DNA of 64,000 nt from Halomonas sp. KAO (GCF_015595025.1 NZ_JADNRL010000005.1:1-64000); one strand, 5' to 3'. Shown: positions 27,294-39,170, counted from the first letter of the stretch. A program made the numbers and translations. The notes: generated by a model from the letters alone, not told the origin.

Positions 27294-28196
27294 ATGACCG
27301 CCAAACAGCTGCGCGCCTTCCTGGCCGTCGCCCAGACCCTCAGCTTTACACAGGCCTGCGAGCATCTTCACCTCTCCCAGCCAGCACTGAGCCTGGCGAT
27401 CAAGGGCCTCGAGGAGAGCCTCGGCGGACGCCTGCTGACGCGCACCACGCGCAGTGTGCGCCTGACGCCAGAGGGCGAGTCGCTGGTCCCGCTGGCCAAG
27501 CGGTTACTGGCCGAGTGGGACAACACCGAAGAGCTGATGCGCCAGCGCTTCACCCTGCAGATGGGACGCCTCGGGGTCGCCGCCATGCCCTCCTTCGCCA
27601 GCAATCTGTTGCCCCCCGCCTTGATGGCATTTCGCCAACGTTATCCGCGCATCAACATCACCGTGCATGACGTGATCAATGAGCAGGTCATCGACATGGT
27701 ACGCAACGGCCAGGTGGAGCTGGGGATCGCCTTCGAGCCAGAGGCCACGGGCAGCCTCGCCTTCACCCCCCTGTTCAATGACCGCTTCGTGGCCGTGGTG
27801 CCGCCCCGCTCGCTGCTCGCCCGGCACGCCCGGCTTCACTGGGAGATGCTGCTTACCCACGACTTCATCGCCCTGCAGCGCCCCTCCATGGTGCGCCGAC
27901 TGCTGGAGCAGCAGCTGGAGGCCGAGGGGCTGGCACTGGCCACCGCCTTCGAGAGCCACCAGCTCGCCACCGTCGGCAGGATGGTGGCCAGCGGACTGGG
28001 CGTCAGCGCCGTCCCCTCGTTGTGCCGTGCCCAGATGGAGGAGCTTGGTGCCTGTTGCCTGCCCCTGGAGGCCCCCGCCATCGAGCGCGCCGTTGGCATC
28101 CTGACCCATGGCGAACTCTCCACCGCCGCCCTGGCCCTGAAGGAGGTCATCGTCGAAACCCAGCATGCCGCTGACCAGCCCCCTGTCACTCCCTAG
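27294..28196 (+). CDS. LysR-family regulator, probable regulator of scoAB
   Basis: A 300-residue LysR-type regulator with a well-kept helix-turn-helix ([21 protein letters not shown], residues about 18-38) and a standard periplasmic-binding-like effector domain. Its divergent placement next to scoAB makes it the likely activator of that operon, possibly responding to acetoacetate or 3-hydroxybutyrate. Assignment of the target is inference from context. Confidence 0.93.
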   Translation: MTAKQLRAFLAVAQTLSFTQACEHLHLSQPALSLAIKGLEESLGGRLLTRTTRSVRLTPEGESLVPLAKRLLAEWDNTEELMRQRFTLQMGRLGVAAMPSFASNLLPPALMAFRQRYPRINITVHDVINEQVIDMVRNGQVELGIAFEPEATGSLAFTPLFNDRFVAVVPPRSLLARHARLHWEMLLTHDFIALQRPSMVRRLLEQQLEAEGLALATAFESHQLATVGRMVASGLGVSAVPSLCRAQMEELGACCLPLEAPAIERAVGILTHGELSTAALALKEVIVETQHAADQPPVTP

Positions 28197-28284
28197 ATGG
28201 CTGGGGGATTGCTGGCGGTGCTGGGCAGGCACCGGAGGATCCTTTAGCATTGCCCCATTATCGTGATCACTCATGGAGACCGGC

Positions 28285-29154
28285 ATGTCGACCCTCAGGG
28301 GCATTGTCAGCCTGCTGTTGCTTATCCTGACCACCCTGCTATGGGGTCTTCCCCTGCTTCTGATGACACTGGTCAAGCTGGTGACACCGGGCCATCGCTT
28401 GCGCCTGGCGGTGCTCAAGCTGCTTAACGCGATAGCCCTCAACTGGATCGGCCTCAACCTGTGGTGGATGCGGCACTGGCTGAAACCGAATCTGGAGATC
28501 GAGATTCCGGAAGGCCTCTCCCGCCGGCAGGGCTGGCTGGTGCTCTCCAACCATCGCAGCTGGACCGATATCTTCGTGCTGTTCTTCGCCCTGCATCGTC
28601 GCATTCCCATGCCGCGCTTCTTTCTCAAGCGGGCATTGATCTGGGTGCCCATCGTGGGGCTGGCCTGGTGGGCCCTCGAGTACCCCTTCATGCGCCGCAT
28701 GACCGCCGAGCAGAGGGCCCGCCACCCTCACCTCGCCCGTCGTGACCAGGAAGCCACGGAGCGCATGTGTCGGCGCGCCCATGAAATGCCCATCGCCATC
28801 TTCAACTTCGTGGAGGGCACCCGCTTTACAGCGGCCAAGCAGGCCGCCCAGGCGTCACCCTATCGGCACCTGCTGAGGCCTCGCGCCGGCGGCGTCGCTC
28901 AGGTACTCAACCTGCTGGGCGATCAGCTCGCCGGCATCACCGATGTTACCCTTCACTACGACAACCCGAACCCGAGCTTCTGGGGCTACCTGTGTGGTCG
29001 CGAGGGTCGTATCGTGATGCAGACCCGTGTCCTGCCGGTCGAAGACTGGATGCATGGCGGCAACTACCAGGACAACGCCAGCGACAAGGAACGCTTCCAC
29101 TCATGGATCAATACGCTTTGGCAGCAAAAGGACGAACGGCTCTCGCGCTTCTGA
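28285..29154 (+). CDS. Lysophospholipid acyltransferase family protein (YihG-like)
   Basis: A 289-residue membrane-bound PlsC-superfamily acyltransferase. The catalytic HX4D motif is NHRSWTDIF, and the second motif FVEGTRF contains the glycerophosphate-binding EGTR. One or two N-terminal hydrophobic helices anchor it. The pattern with KRALIWVPIVGLAWW matches YihG/PA0005-type lysophosphatidic acid acyltransferases rather than PlsC proper. It probably acylates lysophospholipids in the inner membrane. The ATG at 28285 has GGAG at eight bases; an in-frame ATG four codons earlier is less likely. The 3' end overlaps the next gene by 52 nt. Confidence 0.88.
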   Translation: MSTLRGIVSLLLLILTTLLWGLPLLLMTLVKLVTPGHRLRLAVLKLLNAIALNWIGLNLWWMRHWLKPNLEIEIPEGLSRRQGWLVLSNHRSWTDIFVLFFALHRRIPMPRFFLKRALIWVPIVGLAWWALEYPFMRRMTAEQRARHPHLARRDQEATERMCRRAHEMPIAIFNFVEGTRFTAAKQAAQASPYRHLLRPRAGGVAQVLNLLGDQLAGITDVTLHYDNPNPSFWGYLCGREGRIVMQTRVLPVEDWMHGGNYQDNASDKERFHSWINTLWQQKDERLSRF

Positions 29155-30032
29155 TCGCTCTGCTGCTGCTTACCGGGTGCGCCTCACAATCGACCGACAG
29201 GGTCACACGCGACGCGGCAAAGGCCTCTCGTAACGGTGGCTGGGTTATCGTGCAGCGGGGTGACACCCTGGGCACCCTGGCACAGCGCGCAGGTATCCCC
29301 CTCGAGCGACTGCAGCGCTTCAATCCGAATGTGAACGCCAGACGCCTGGCCGTTGGCCAGCGACTGCTGATGCCCACCCAGCGCGAACGCGCCCCCTACC
29401 GTGGCCCCTACCGTTATCAGGTGCGCCCCGGTGATACCTACACCCGTATCGCCCGGCGCTTCGCGACCCAGGCCTCGCGTATCCAGTCAGCCAACCCCGG
29501 TGTACGGCCCACCCAGCTCAAGGTCGGCCAGCTGATCCAGGTTCCGCTTTCCGCGCGCAGCACGGCTTCCCGTTCCAGTGGCGGCTCGAGCTCGAACTCG
29601 AGCAAGCCGAGCGCCCCGCGTCGCGCCAGCCTGCCGGATCCTGGGGCGCTCCCAGGCTCGGCGCGTCGCTGGCCCTGGCCGCTGGATGACTATCGCATCG
29701 CCAGAGCCTACGGCACCGACAGCCACGGCACCCTGCAGCCCATGCTGCTGGCCACCAAGCGTGGCGCCAGGGCCAAGGCCGTCGCCTCTGGCGAGGTGCG
29801 TTATGCCGGCAGCATGCGTCAGCTCGGCAAGGTGGTAATCGTCCATCACCCCGACAATCTGCAGAGCGTCTACGCCCTCTGCGATCGCCTGCTGGTGGAA
29901 AGTGGTCAGGACGTCACTCGTGGGGAGGCACTCTGTAGCGTGGGTCACAGCAACGCCACCGAACGCCATGATCTGCTGTTCGACCTTCGCCACGGCGGCA
30001 AGCCGGTCAATCCGCGCCGCGTGCTGCGTTGA
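29103..30032 (+). CDS. LysM-LytM lipoprotein, likely amidase activator (NlpD-like)
   Basis: A 309-residue envelope protein. A lipoprotein signal ends in the lipobox LLTGC. Two LysM domains follow (about residues 45-90, beginning VIVQRGDTLGTLA, and 105-150, beginning YQVRPGDTYTRIA), then a Ser/Asn-rich linker and a C-terminal M23/LytM domain. The LytM zinc ligands are missing: HxxxD and the late HxH are replaced (YALC, HDLLFDLRHGG). As in NlpD and EnvC, it should be non-catalytic and activate cell-wall amidases. The start lies inside the acyltransferase gene, and the end overlaps the AlkB-like gene. Confidence 0.85.
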   Translation: MDQYALAAKGRTALALLIALLLLTGCASQSTDRVTRDAAKASRNGGWVIVQRGDTLGTLAQRAGIPLERLQRFNPNVNARRLAVGQRLLMPTQRERAPYRGPYRYQVRPGDTYTRIARRFATQASRIQSANPGVRPTQLKVGQLIQVPLSARSTASRSSGGSSSNSSKPSAPRRASLPDPGALPGSARRWPWPLDDYRIARAYGTDSHGTLQPMLLATKRGARAKAVASGEVRYAGSMRQLGKVVIVHHPDNLQSVYALCDRLLVESGQDVTRGEALCSVGHSNATERHDLLFDLRHGGKPVNPRRVLR

Positions 30033-30625
30033 AGCGGGTACTGGAGGCACCACCCCTATGGCTTAGCCATGGTGTGCTGACACCCGCAGAGTCCGACCGC
30101 CTGCTGAGCCAGCTGGATCAAGCGCTCTGCTGGCAGCGTCCCACACTGCGCCTGTATGGTCGCGAACACCCCATCCCACGTCGCCAGGTCTGGATGGGGG
30201 ATACCAGAGCCTGCTACCGCTATTCCGGGCGTGACTTCACCCCCAAGCCCTGGCATCCGATCGTGGCCGACCTGCGCGATCGGGTCGTCGCCACCCTCGC
30301 TTCGGAGGGAATCGATGCCCGCTTCAATAGCGTGCTGCTTAACCGTTATAACGACGGTGATGAACGCATGGGGTGGCACAGCGATGATGAGCCCGAGCTC
30401 GGCGATAGCCCACTGATTGCCGCGCTCAGCCTGGGCGCCGAGCGTCCGCTGCGCTTTCGCTGGAAGAACCGCCAGGCCCCCGCCTTCAACCTCTGGCTAC
30501 CCCACGGCAGCCTGCTGGTGATGGGGCCCGGGGTCCAGGCGCAGTTACAGCATGCCCTACTGCCCCGACGCATCCCGGGCCTGCGCATCAGCCTGACCTT
30601 TCGCCGAGTCCTCGGGCCAGGTTGA
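30029..30625 (+). CDS. AlkB-like 2-oxoglutarate/Fe(II) dioxygenase
   Basis: A 198-residue AlkB-family protein. Iron ligands are His and Asp in GWHSDDEPEL and the His in LQHALLPR; the 2-oxoglutarate-binding Arg residues are in RISLTFRR. The nucleotide-recognition lid is NRYNDGDERMGWH. It resembles the AlkB2/ALKBH2-3-type group that demethylates DNA or RNA damage. The start is a TTG overlapping the stop of the preceding gene, an arrangement that favours translational coupling; a GTG at 30074 is the alternative. Some closely related proteins act on RNA. Confidence 0.88.
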   Translation: MKRVLEAPPLWLSHGVLTPAESDRLLSQLDQALCWQRPTLRLYGREHPIPRRQVWMGDTRACYRYSGRDFTPKPWHPIVADLRDRVVATLASEGIDARFNSVLLNRYNDGDERMGWHSDDEPELGDSPLIAALSLGAERPLRFRWKNRQAPAFNLWLPHGSLLVMGPGVQAQLQHALLPRRIPGLRISLTFRRVLGPG

Positions 30626-30754
30626 TGCTGAACAAGCGATGTTTCATGGGTCGGCGCATAGCTCGATAACGGTATAAAACACTCCCCTACGCAGCACCTG
30701 CGTCACCTCACACGGGCCCTGGAGTTGGCCCGCCCCCCCCCTGGGACTGGACAC

Positions 30755-31195
30755 CTAGGGCGTCTCACGCTCCTGCATCTCCTCCCGATAGGTCCTGGCC
30801 AGTTTCGACTTGGTGGTGTCATCGAATACCCGCCCGGCCAGCTGAAAGACCTCCTGCTCCTCCTCCTCCAGGTGATGAAGCACCAGCTCCTGCAGCTTCC
30901 TGGCCGCGGCCAGCCAGCCCGGCGAGCTGTAGTCCGTGGTATCGAGCGCCTCGAGCGCCTCATCAATCTCGTGATGCTCGGCGACACTGTGCCTCGCCTT
31001 CTCCTGGGTCAGGTCGTACTCCATCATCGGTACGTAGAGAGAACGCTCCTCGGCCCCGGCATGATTGATCAGTTCGGCGCGCAGGCGCCGATAGAGCTCG
31101 TCGCGCCCATCGCTGTCACCGCTGGTTTCGACCAGCAGCGATAACAGTCGACGCTGCTTGTCGTGGCTCTCACGCAGGGCCTCGAAAATTGTCAT
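30755..31195 (-). CDS. Hemerythrin-domain (HHE) protein
   Basis: A 146-residue four-helix-bundle protein. The HHE pattern is visible: His in RESHDKQRR, HAGAEERSLY, AEHHEIDEALE and LVLHHLEEEEQEVF, which together bind a di-iron centre. Family members bind oxygen or sense nitric oxide. It stands alone between terminators; the intervals on both sides (30626-30754 and 31196-31379) show no gene. Confidence 0.92.
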   Translation of the reverse strand: MTIFEALRESHDKQRRLLSLLVETSGDSDGRDELYRRLRAELINHAGAEERSLYVPMMEYDLTQEKARHSVAEHHEIDEALEALDTTDYSSPGWLAAARKLQELVLHHLEEEEQEVFQLAGRVFDDTTKSKLARTYREEMQERETP

Positions 31196-31327
31196 GGCAC
31201 TCTCCCCCGGTAGTCATCGATGTCATGGATAGGCGCACTGCCTGGCCGGCAGGGCCTCGGTACCAGTCTGGTAGGCAAGGGCGACAACGACAATCTCGCG
31301 ACGCTAGCCACAACGGAGCTCCCAACG

Positions 31328-31357
31328 ACAGGAGGCGCCCCGCGGGGCGCCTCCTGT
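31328..31357 (-). terminator. 30-bp perfect palindrome, terminator of the symporter gene
   Basis: Fourteen-bp arms (31328-31341 and 31344-31357) are fully complementary around a 2-nt centre, so the real loop is larger. It sits 22 nt after the symporter stop. There is no U-run, but the stem is very stable. Confidence 0.65.
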
Positions 31358-31379
31358 GATGCTGCACAAGCCTGCGGGA

Positions 31380-32786
31380 TCACGACTTGTCGTGGTCCAG
31401 CTCCTCGCCCGGCAGCACGTCTTCGCCATTGAAGTAGGCGCGTGCCAGCTTGAACACCACCGGCGACAGCAGTGCCAGGGCGATCAGGTTGGGAATCGCC
31501 ATCATGGCATTGAAGGTGTCGGCCATCAGCCAGATGAAGCCCAGGCTCGCCAGCGCCCCCACCGGAATCGCCAGCACGAACAATACCCGGTAGAGCATGA
31601 TCGAGCGGGTGCCGAACAGGAACTGGAAGCACTTCTCACCGTAGAAGGACCACCCCAGGATGGTGGTAAAGGCAAACACCGCCAGTGCCAGTGATACCAC
31701 CTCGTTGCCCAGGCCCGGCAGTGCCGCGTCGAAGGAGAGCGCGGTCAGCGAAGCGCCGGCCTCGCCCGTCTTCCATACGCCGGCCGTCAGGATCACCAGG
31801 GCGGTGATGGAGCAGACGATGATGGTATCGATAAAGGTACCCAGCATCGCGATCAGACCCTGGCGAACCGGGTTCTTGGTCTGCGCCGCGGCATGCGCGA
31901 TGGGCGCACTGCCCAGGCCCGCCTCGTTGGAGAAGATCCCGCGCGCCACGCCGAAGCGAATGGCCGCCATCACGGCCGCACCGGCGAAACCACCGACGGC
32001 GGCGTGGGGATTGAAGGCGTAGGTGAAGATCATGCCGAAGGCGCTGCCGATCTGGTCGGCGTTGATCGCCAGCACGAACAGACCCGCGATCACATAGGCG
32101 ATACCCATGATCGGAACCAGCTTGCCCGCCACCTTGGCGATCCGCTTGATGCCGCCGAGGATCACCGCGCCGGCCAGCACCATGATCACCACACCGGTGA
32201 CCCAGTGGGGCAGCCCGAAGGTGCTGTCGAGGGCGTCGGCCACCGAGTTGGACTGCACGGTATTACCGATGCCGAAGGCGGCGACGGCGCCGAAGAAGGC
32301 GAAGGCACCACCCAGCCACAGCCACTTACGACCCAGGCCATTCTTGATGTAGTACATCGGACCACCGATATGGTAGCCGGTGCTGTCCGTTTCCCGGAAG
32401 CGAACCGCCAGCACCGCCTCGGCGAACTTGGTGGCCATGCCCACCAGGGCGGTGATCCACATCCAGAACACCGCACCGGGGCCACCCAGGGCGATAGCGG
32501 TGGCCACGCCGGCGATATTACCGGTGCCGATGGTCGCCGACAGCGCGGTCATCAGGGCGTTGAAGGGCGAGATCTCGCCATCCTCCTCGCCCTTCGACTT
32601 GCCATCGGGGGTGTGCTTGCCATCACGCCCCTGCCACATCAGCTTGAAGCCTTCCCCCAGCTTGCGGATCGGCATCAGCTTGAGGCCAGCCTGCAGGTAG
32701 ATCCCCACCCCGAGCAACAGGATGAGCATCAATGGCCCCCAGACCACGCCGTTGATGGCGCTGAAGATACTGTTCAAGGTTTCCAC
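31380..32786 (-). CDS. Sodium:alanine/glycine symporter, AgcS family
   Basis: A 468-residue inner-membrane transporter with about ten hydrophobic segments. Family motifs are visible: SATIGTGNIAGVATAIALGGPGA-type glycine-rich helix, MWITALVGMATKFAEA, NEAGLGSAPIAHAAA and WSFYGEKCFQ. AgcS transporters import alanine and glycine with Na+. Placement head-to-head with gcvH/gcvP makes glycine the probable substrate here, giving an uptake-plus-cleavage module. The Na+ coupling suits a halophile. Confidence 0.92.
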   Translation of the reverse strand: METLNSIFSAINGVVWGPLMLILLLGVGIYLQAGLKLMPIRKLGEGFKLMWQGRDGKHTPDGKSKGEEDGEISPFNALMTALSATIGTGNIAGVATAIALGGPGAVFWMWITALVGMATKFAEAVLAVRFRETDSTGYHIGGPMYYIKNGLGRKWLWLGGAFAFFGAVAAFGIGNTVQSNSVADALDSTFGLPHWVTGVVIMVLAGAVILGGIKRIAKVAGKLVPIMGIAYVIAGLFVLAINADQIGSAFGMIFTYAFNPHAAVGGFAGAAVMAAIRFGVARGIFSNEAGLGSAPIAHAAAQTKNPVRQGLIAMLGTFIDTIIVCSITALVILTAGVWKTGEAGASLTALSFDAALPGLGNEVVSLALAVFAFTTILGWSFYGEKCFQFLFGTRSIMLYRVLFVLAIPVGALASLGFIWLMADTFNAMMAIPNLIALALLSPVVFKLARAYFNGEDVLPGEELDHDKS

Positions 32787-33231
32787 GTGAATCTCCCTAA
32801 GCGGTTTATTGTTATGCGCTGCGGCTCACCGCCCACTGTTCGCACCTCGATCAACGAACGACGGGCAACCGATCCGTGAACCTGTACCGCGAGAATCGAT
32901 CACCATGGCTCTGGCGCATGATTCGCCGCAGCATGGCTAACCGGCCATGCGAACCCCAACACAATCCCGCGTAACATAGCGGATTTTATGGTCATCGCAC
33001 CACCCAGACGAACGACGCACGTTCAACCGTCGCCCCTCCGCCTCCCTCATGTTTCCGATCAGAAACATGAAGGGGGTGACGGCGCCAAAACTGGACGAAT
33101 ACCTCGCGACCCGCCACCCTGAGTGACGAGCCATCAGAGTGAGCCCCTGGCGATGATGATGGACTCGCCAAACGCCGCCGATGGCGGTAGCATTCCCCTG
33201 TCTGGAAAAACTTTTCTTATAGGAAATATCG
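32787..33231. promoter_or_regulatory. Divergent regulatory region between symporter and gcvH
   Basis: This 445-nt interval holds no convincing gene. It contains one strong inverted repeat (listed separately, 33047-33070) and TAGGAAATATCG as the gcvH ribosome binding site. It lacks the conserved GGAGAG...CTCTCAGG signature of a glycine riboswitch on either strand, so control is probably by protein. Confidence 0.55.
33047..33070. promoter_or_regulatory. 18-bp palindromic operator candidate (TGT-N12-ACA)
   Basis: TCATGTTTC and GAAACATGA pair over nine bases around CGATCA. The core TGTTTC-N6-GAAACA has the spacing of TyrR-type boxes (TGT-N12-ACA), the class to which Pseudomonas GcsR belongs. A single site in the middle of the divergent region could regulate both the AgcS symporter and gcvHP. 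The factor is inferred. Confidence 0.45.
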
Positions 33232-33624
33232 ATGAGCTCTATTCCTGCCAATCTGCGCTACGCCGACAGCCACGAGTGGGTCCTCGACAATGGCGACGGC
33301 ACCGTGACCATCGGCATCAGTGATCATGCCCAGGAAGCCCTGGGTGACGTCGTCTTCGTCGAACTGCCCGAGTTGGGCCGTACCCTCGAGCTCAAGGAGG
33401 AGTTCGGTGTGGTCGAGTCGGTCAAGGCCGCCTCCGACCTCTACGCCCCGGTGGCCGGCGAGGTCATCGAGGTCAACGAGGCGCTGGAAGACGCCCCCGA
33501 GACGCTGAACGAGTCCCCTTATGAGGATGGCTGGATCATGAAGGTGCGTCTCGAGGACGCCACCCAGATCGACGACCTGCTGGACGCCGACGGCTACCAG
33601 GCCGTGGCCAGCGCCGACGACTGA
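33232..33624 (+). CDS. gcvH: Glycine cleavage system H protein
   Basis: A 130-residue lipoyl carrier of the glycine cleavage complex. The lipoylation lysine is Lys65 in VVESVKAASD; N-terminal YADSHEWV and C-terminal DGWIMKV are diagnostic. It shuttles the aminomethyl group between P, T and L proteins. It is first in an operon with gcvP 106 nt downstream; gcvT is not in the window. Confidence 0.97.
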   Translation: MSSIPANLRYADSHEWVLDNGDGTVTIGISDHAQEALGDVVFVELPELGRTLELKEEFGVVESVKAASDLYAPVAGEVIEVNEALEDAPETLNESPYEDGWIMKVRLEDATQIDDLLDADGYQAVASADD

Positions 33625-33645
33625 TCCTGCGCTGATTGCCTCACT

Positions 33646-33666
33646 CCCCGGCCCGCTGGGTCGGGG
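33646..33666 (+). other. Stable hairpin between gcvH and gcvP
   Basis: Nine-bp arms with one G-U pair and a GCT loop lie in the 106-nt spacer. No T-run follows, so it is more likely an mRNA stability element or partial attenuator that sets the H:P ratio than a terminator. Confidence 0.35.
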
Positions 33667-33730
33667 CTTCCACGTTCTACCGTGCCGCCTGTGACGGCGA
33701 CCGGTCCTTACTTTATCGACAGGGTGTGAC

Positions 33731-36625
<2,895 letters not shown>

Positions 36626-36656
36626 CGCCCGCGAGGCAGCTGCGCGTCATGTCAAA

Positions 36657-36684
36657 GGGCCCCGCTGGTGCGGGGCCCTTTTTT
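36657..36684 (+). terminator. Rho-independent terminator of gcvHP
   Basis: Nine G+C-rich pairs (36657-36665 with 36670-36678), a TGGT loop and a run of six T residues form a textbook intrinsic terminator 31 nt after the gcvP stop. Confidence 0.92.
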
Positions 36685-36689
36685 GTGCT

Positions 36690-36749
36690 GTGGCAATTCT
36701 TTGTACCGTGGCAATTATTGTACCGTGGCATTTTTTTACTACGGCAATG
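36690..36749. repeat. Short tandem repeat, 17-18 bp unit, about 3.3 copies
   Basis: Units starting GTGGCA occur at 36690, 36708 and 36725, with a partial copy at 36743. The first two differ by one base and one deletion; the third is diverged and contains a T7 run. The array lies between the gcvP terminator and the LysR gene, overlapping that gene's last codons at 36739. It is A+T-richer than its surroundings. Confidence 0.75.
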
Positions 36750-37662
36750 GCTCGACCTCAGGCGAGTCCCCATAGCCATGCAGGGCGAGACGACGCTGCT
36801 CGCGAAAGTCCTCCAGCAGCCGGACATAGCGGCGCGGCATTTCGCTACCCGCCCGGGTGACGCGATAGAGGGTTTCATATACCGCCACGGGCAGCTCCAG
36901 CGCCTTGACCTGACGCTGCCAGGGCGATGTCTCGAGCACGGGCCGTGATACCACCGTAAAGCCCAACCCCCGCGCCACGGCATCCATCACCATGCCCACT
37001 TCATTGGTGAAGCCCTGGCGGCGGAAGTGGCTCATGGAACGAAACTCGCGGGGGAAGTTGCCGCGCAGCAGGGCGCTGGCATGATTCAGCCCATCGAAGT
37101 AGCTGATAAAACCGATCCCCATCAGCTCGGCCAGGCCGGTCCCGGCGAAATCCGCCGGAACCACCAGGCAGAGTGGCTCGTGATGCCAGAGTGTCACCTC
37201 GAGATCGGGATGGCGCATGGGCTCGGTGACGATACCCAGGTCATAGCGGCCGGCCAGCACATCCTGGGAGATCTCCTGATTGAACGCGAAGCTGTAGCTG
37301 ACCGTCAGTTCGGGATGCATCTGCTGCTGCCCGAGCAGAAAGGGGTAGAGCATCGCGCCCACGCTGCCTGGCGAAGCAAGCCGACAGTCTCCCGAATAGG
37401 TCGAGTCGGCGTCCAGGGAGTGGCGAAACTGCTCGTGTTCGGCGAACAGCTTGAGGGCATAATCATAGACCCGCCGCCCCGCCTCGGTCAGCGTGAAGCG
37501 CCGTCCGTGACGCTCAAGTAGTGACTTGTCCAGATAGCGCTCGAGCTTGCGCACATGCTGACTGACCCCGGGTTGGGTCATCTCCAGTCGATGCGCGGTC
37601 TGGGTGAAGCTGCCGGTCTCGACAAGGGTGATGAAAGTTCTGAAGTAGAGCGCGTTAAACAT
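36739..37662 (-). CDS. LysR-family transcriptional regulator
   Basis: A 307-residue LysR regulator with the helix-turn-helix FTQTAHRLEMTQPGVSQHVRK (about residues 19-39) and a complete effector domain. It is divergent from ppnN with a 100-nt gap, so it may regulate ppnN or itself; a distant target is equally possible. The last codons lie within a short tandem repeat, so the C-terminal few residues may vary between strains. Confidence 0.92.
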   Translation of the reverse strand: MFNALYFRTFITLVETGSFTQTAHRLEMTQPGVSQHVRKLERYLDKSLLERHGRRFTLTEAGRRVYDYALKLFAEHEQFRHSLDADSTYSGDCRLASPGSVGAMLYPFLLGQQQMHPELTVSYSFAFNQEISQDVLAGRYDLGIVTEPMRHPDLEVTLWHHEPLCLVVPADFAGTGLAELMGIGFISYFDGLNHASALLRGNFPREFRSMSHFRRQGFTNEVGMVMDAVARGLGFTVVSRPVLETSPWQRQVKALELPVAVYETLYRVTRAGSEMPRRYVRLLEDFREQRRLALHGYGDSPEVEPLP

Positions 37663-37762
37663 GTGGGATCACACGACGAGTGGAGAAATGATTCTATCAC
37701 TGCAATCAGGCGCGGCGTGATAGCATCAGAAGTGCACGTTTCCGCACGACAAGGACGCCCAC

Positions 37763-39124
37763 ATGCCCGATACCATCTCTACCACCATTTCGCCGGAAGG
37801 CAGCCTCGAGATTCTCTCTCAGCATGAGGTGGCGCGGCTGCATGACACCTCCCGCGCCGGTCTGCACGACCTGCTGCGCCGCTGTGCGCTGGCCGTTCTC
37901 AACTGCGGCTCGCCCACCGACGACGGCCTGGCCCTGATGGAGGCCTACGCCGACTTCGATATCGAGGTAGTGCCTCAGGACCGGGGCATCCGCCTCAAGC
38001 TGACCAATGCCCCGGCCGAGGCCTTCGTCGACGGCAAGATGATTCGTGGCATACGCGAGCATCTCTCCTCGATACTGCGCGATATCGTCTACGTCTACAA
38101 CGAGATCCAGGGCCACCAGCGCTTCGACCTGACCACCGGCGAAGGGACCACCAACGCGGTGTTTCATATCCTGCGCAAGGCCGGCACCCTCAAGCCCGGC
38201 ATCGACCCGAGCCTGGTGGTGTGCTGGGGCGGCCACTCGATCTCACGGGAGGAGTACGACTACAGCAAGGATGTCGGCTATCAGCTGGGGCTGCGCGACC
38301 TGGATATCTGCACCGGCTGCGGTCCCGGCGCCATGAAGGGCCCGATGAAAGGGGCCAACGTCGCTCATGCCAAGCAGCGGCGCCATCAAGGGCGCTACCT
38401 GGGGGTCTCCGAGCCCGGCATCATCGCCGCGGAGGCACCCAATCCCATCGTCAATGAACTGGTGGTGATGCCCGATATCGAGAAGCGCCTTGAGGCTTTC
38501 GTTCGCCTCGGCCATGGCATCATTGTCTTTCCCGGTGGGGTAGGCACCGCCGAGGAGATCCTCTACCTGCTGGGGATCCTGCTGCATCCCGACAACGCCG
38601 ACATGACGATGCCGGTGATCTTTACCGGCCCGGCCAGCAGCGCCGACTACTTCCAGCGCATCGACGAGTTCCTCGTCTACACGCTGGGCGAGGAGGCACG
38701 CCGCCGCTATCGCATCATCATCGACGACTCCATCGAGGTGGCACGCGCCATGCGCAAGGGCGTCGACGAGGTCACCGAGTACCGCTGTGCACGCCAGGAT
38801 GCCTTCTACTACAACTGGCGGCTGACCATCGACCGCCACTTCCAGGCTCCCTTCGAGCCTACCCACGAGGCCATGGCCAACCTGGCGCTGGACAGCCAGC
38901 AGCCGGTACACGAACTGGCCGCCAACCTGCGTCGGGCCTTTTCGGGCATCGTCGCCGGCAACGTCAAGGAGCAGGGTATCCGCGCCATCAAGGCCCACGG
39001 CCCCTTCCGGCTCAAGGCCGAGCCCGAGCTGATGTCACGCCTGGATGCGCTGCTCGACTCCTTCGTCGCCCAGGGGCGGATGAAGCTTACCGGTGACTAC
39101 GAGCCCTGCTATACGCTTGGGTAA
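37763..39124 (+). CDS. ppnN: Pyrimidine/purine nucleotide 5'-monophosphate nucleosidase PpnN
   Basis: A 453-residue LOG-domain protein with the length and layout of E. coli PpnN (YgdH). The N-terminal DUF4478 and C-terminal DUF3412 domains flank a Rossmann core with GCGPGAMKGPMKGA and the nucleotide-binding PGGVGTAEEI. PpnN cleaves nucleoside monophosphates to base and ribose 5-phosphate and is activated by (p)ppGpp in E. coli. Functionally it complements the nucleoside hydrolase operon at 3-6 kb. Confidence 0.95.
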   Translation: MPDTISTTISPEGSLEILSQHEVARLHDTSRAGLHDLLRRCALAVLNCGSPTDDGLALMEAYADFDIEVVPQDRGIRLKLTNAPAEAFVDGKMIRGIREHLSSILRDIVYVYNEIQGHQRFDLTTGEGTTNAVFHILRKAGTLKPGIDPSLVVCWGGHSISREEYDYSKDVGYQLGLRDLDICTGCGPGAMKGPMKGANVAHAKQRRHQGRYLGVSEPGIIAAEAPNPIVNELVVMPDIEKRLEAFVRLGHGIIVFPGGVGTAEEILYLLGILLHPDNADMTMPVIFTGPASSADYFQRIDEFLVYTLGEEARRRYRIIIDDSIEVARAMRKGVDEVTEYRCARQDAFYYNWRLTIDRHFQAPFEPTHEAMANLALDSQQPVHELAANLRRAFSGIVAGNVKEQGIRAIKAHGPFRLKAEPELMSRLDALLDSFVAQGRMKLTGDYEPCYTLG

Positions 39125-39130
39125 GCCCTC

Positions 39131-39170
39131 GCCGGGACAGCCCCCCGAGGGTATGGGAGACTGTCCCGGC
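39131..39170. terminator. Inverted repeat after ppnN
   Basis: Perfect 10-bp arms (39131-39140 and 39161-39170) with a 20-nt loop lie just past the ppnN stop, between convergent genes. There is no U-run; it is a plausible weak bidirectional terminator. Confidence 0.5.

Noticed and set aside
32787-33231. Possible glycine riboswitch upstream of gcvH or agcS
   Set aside because: The conserved riboswitch core sequences are absent on both strands; a single protein-type palindrome is present instead.
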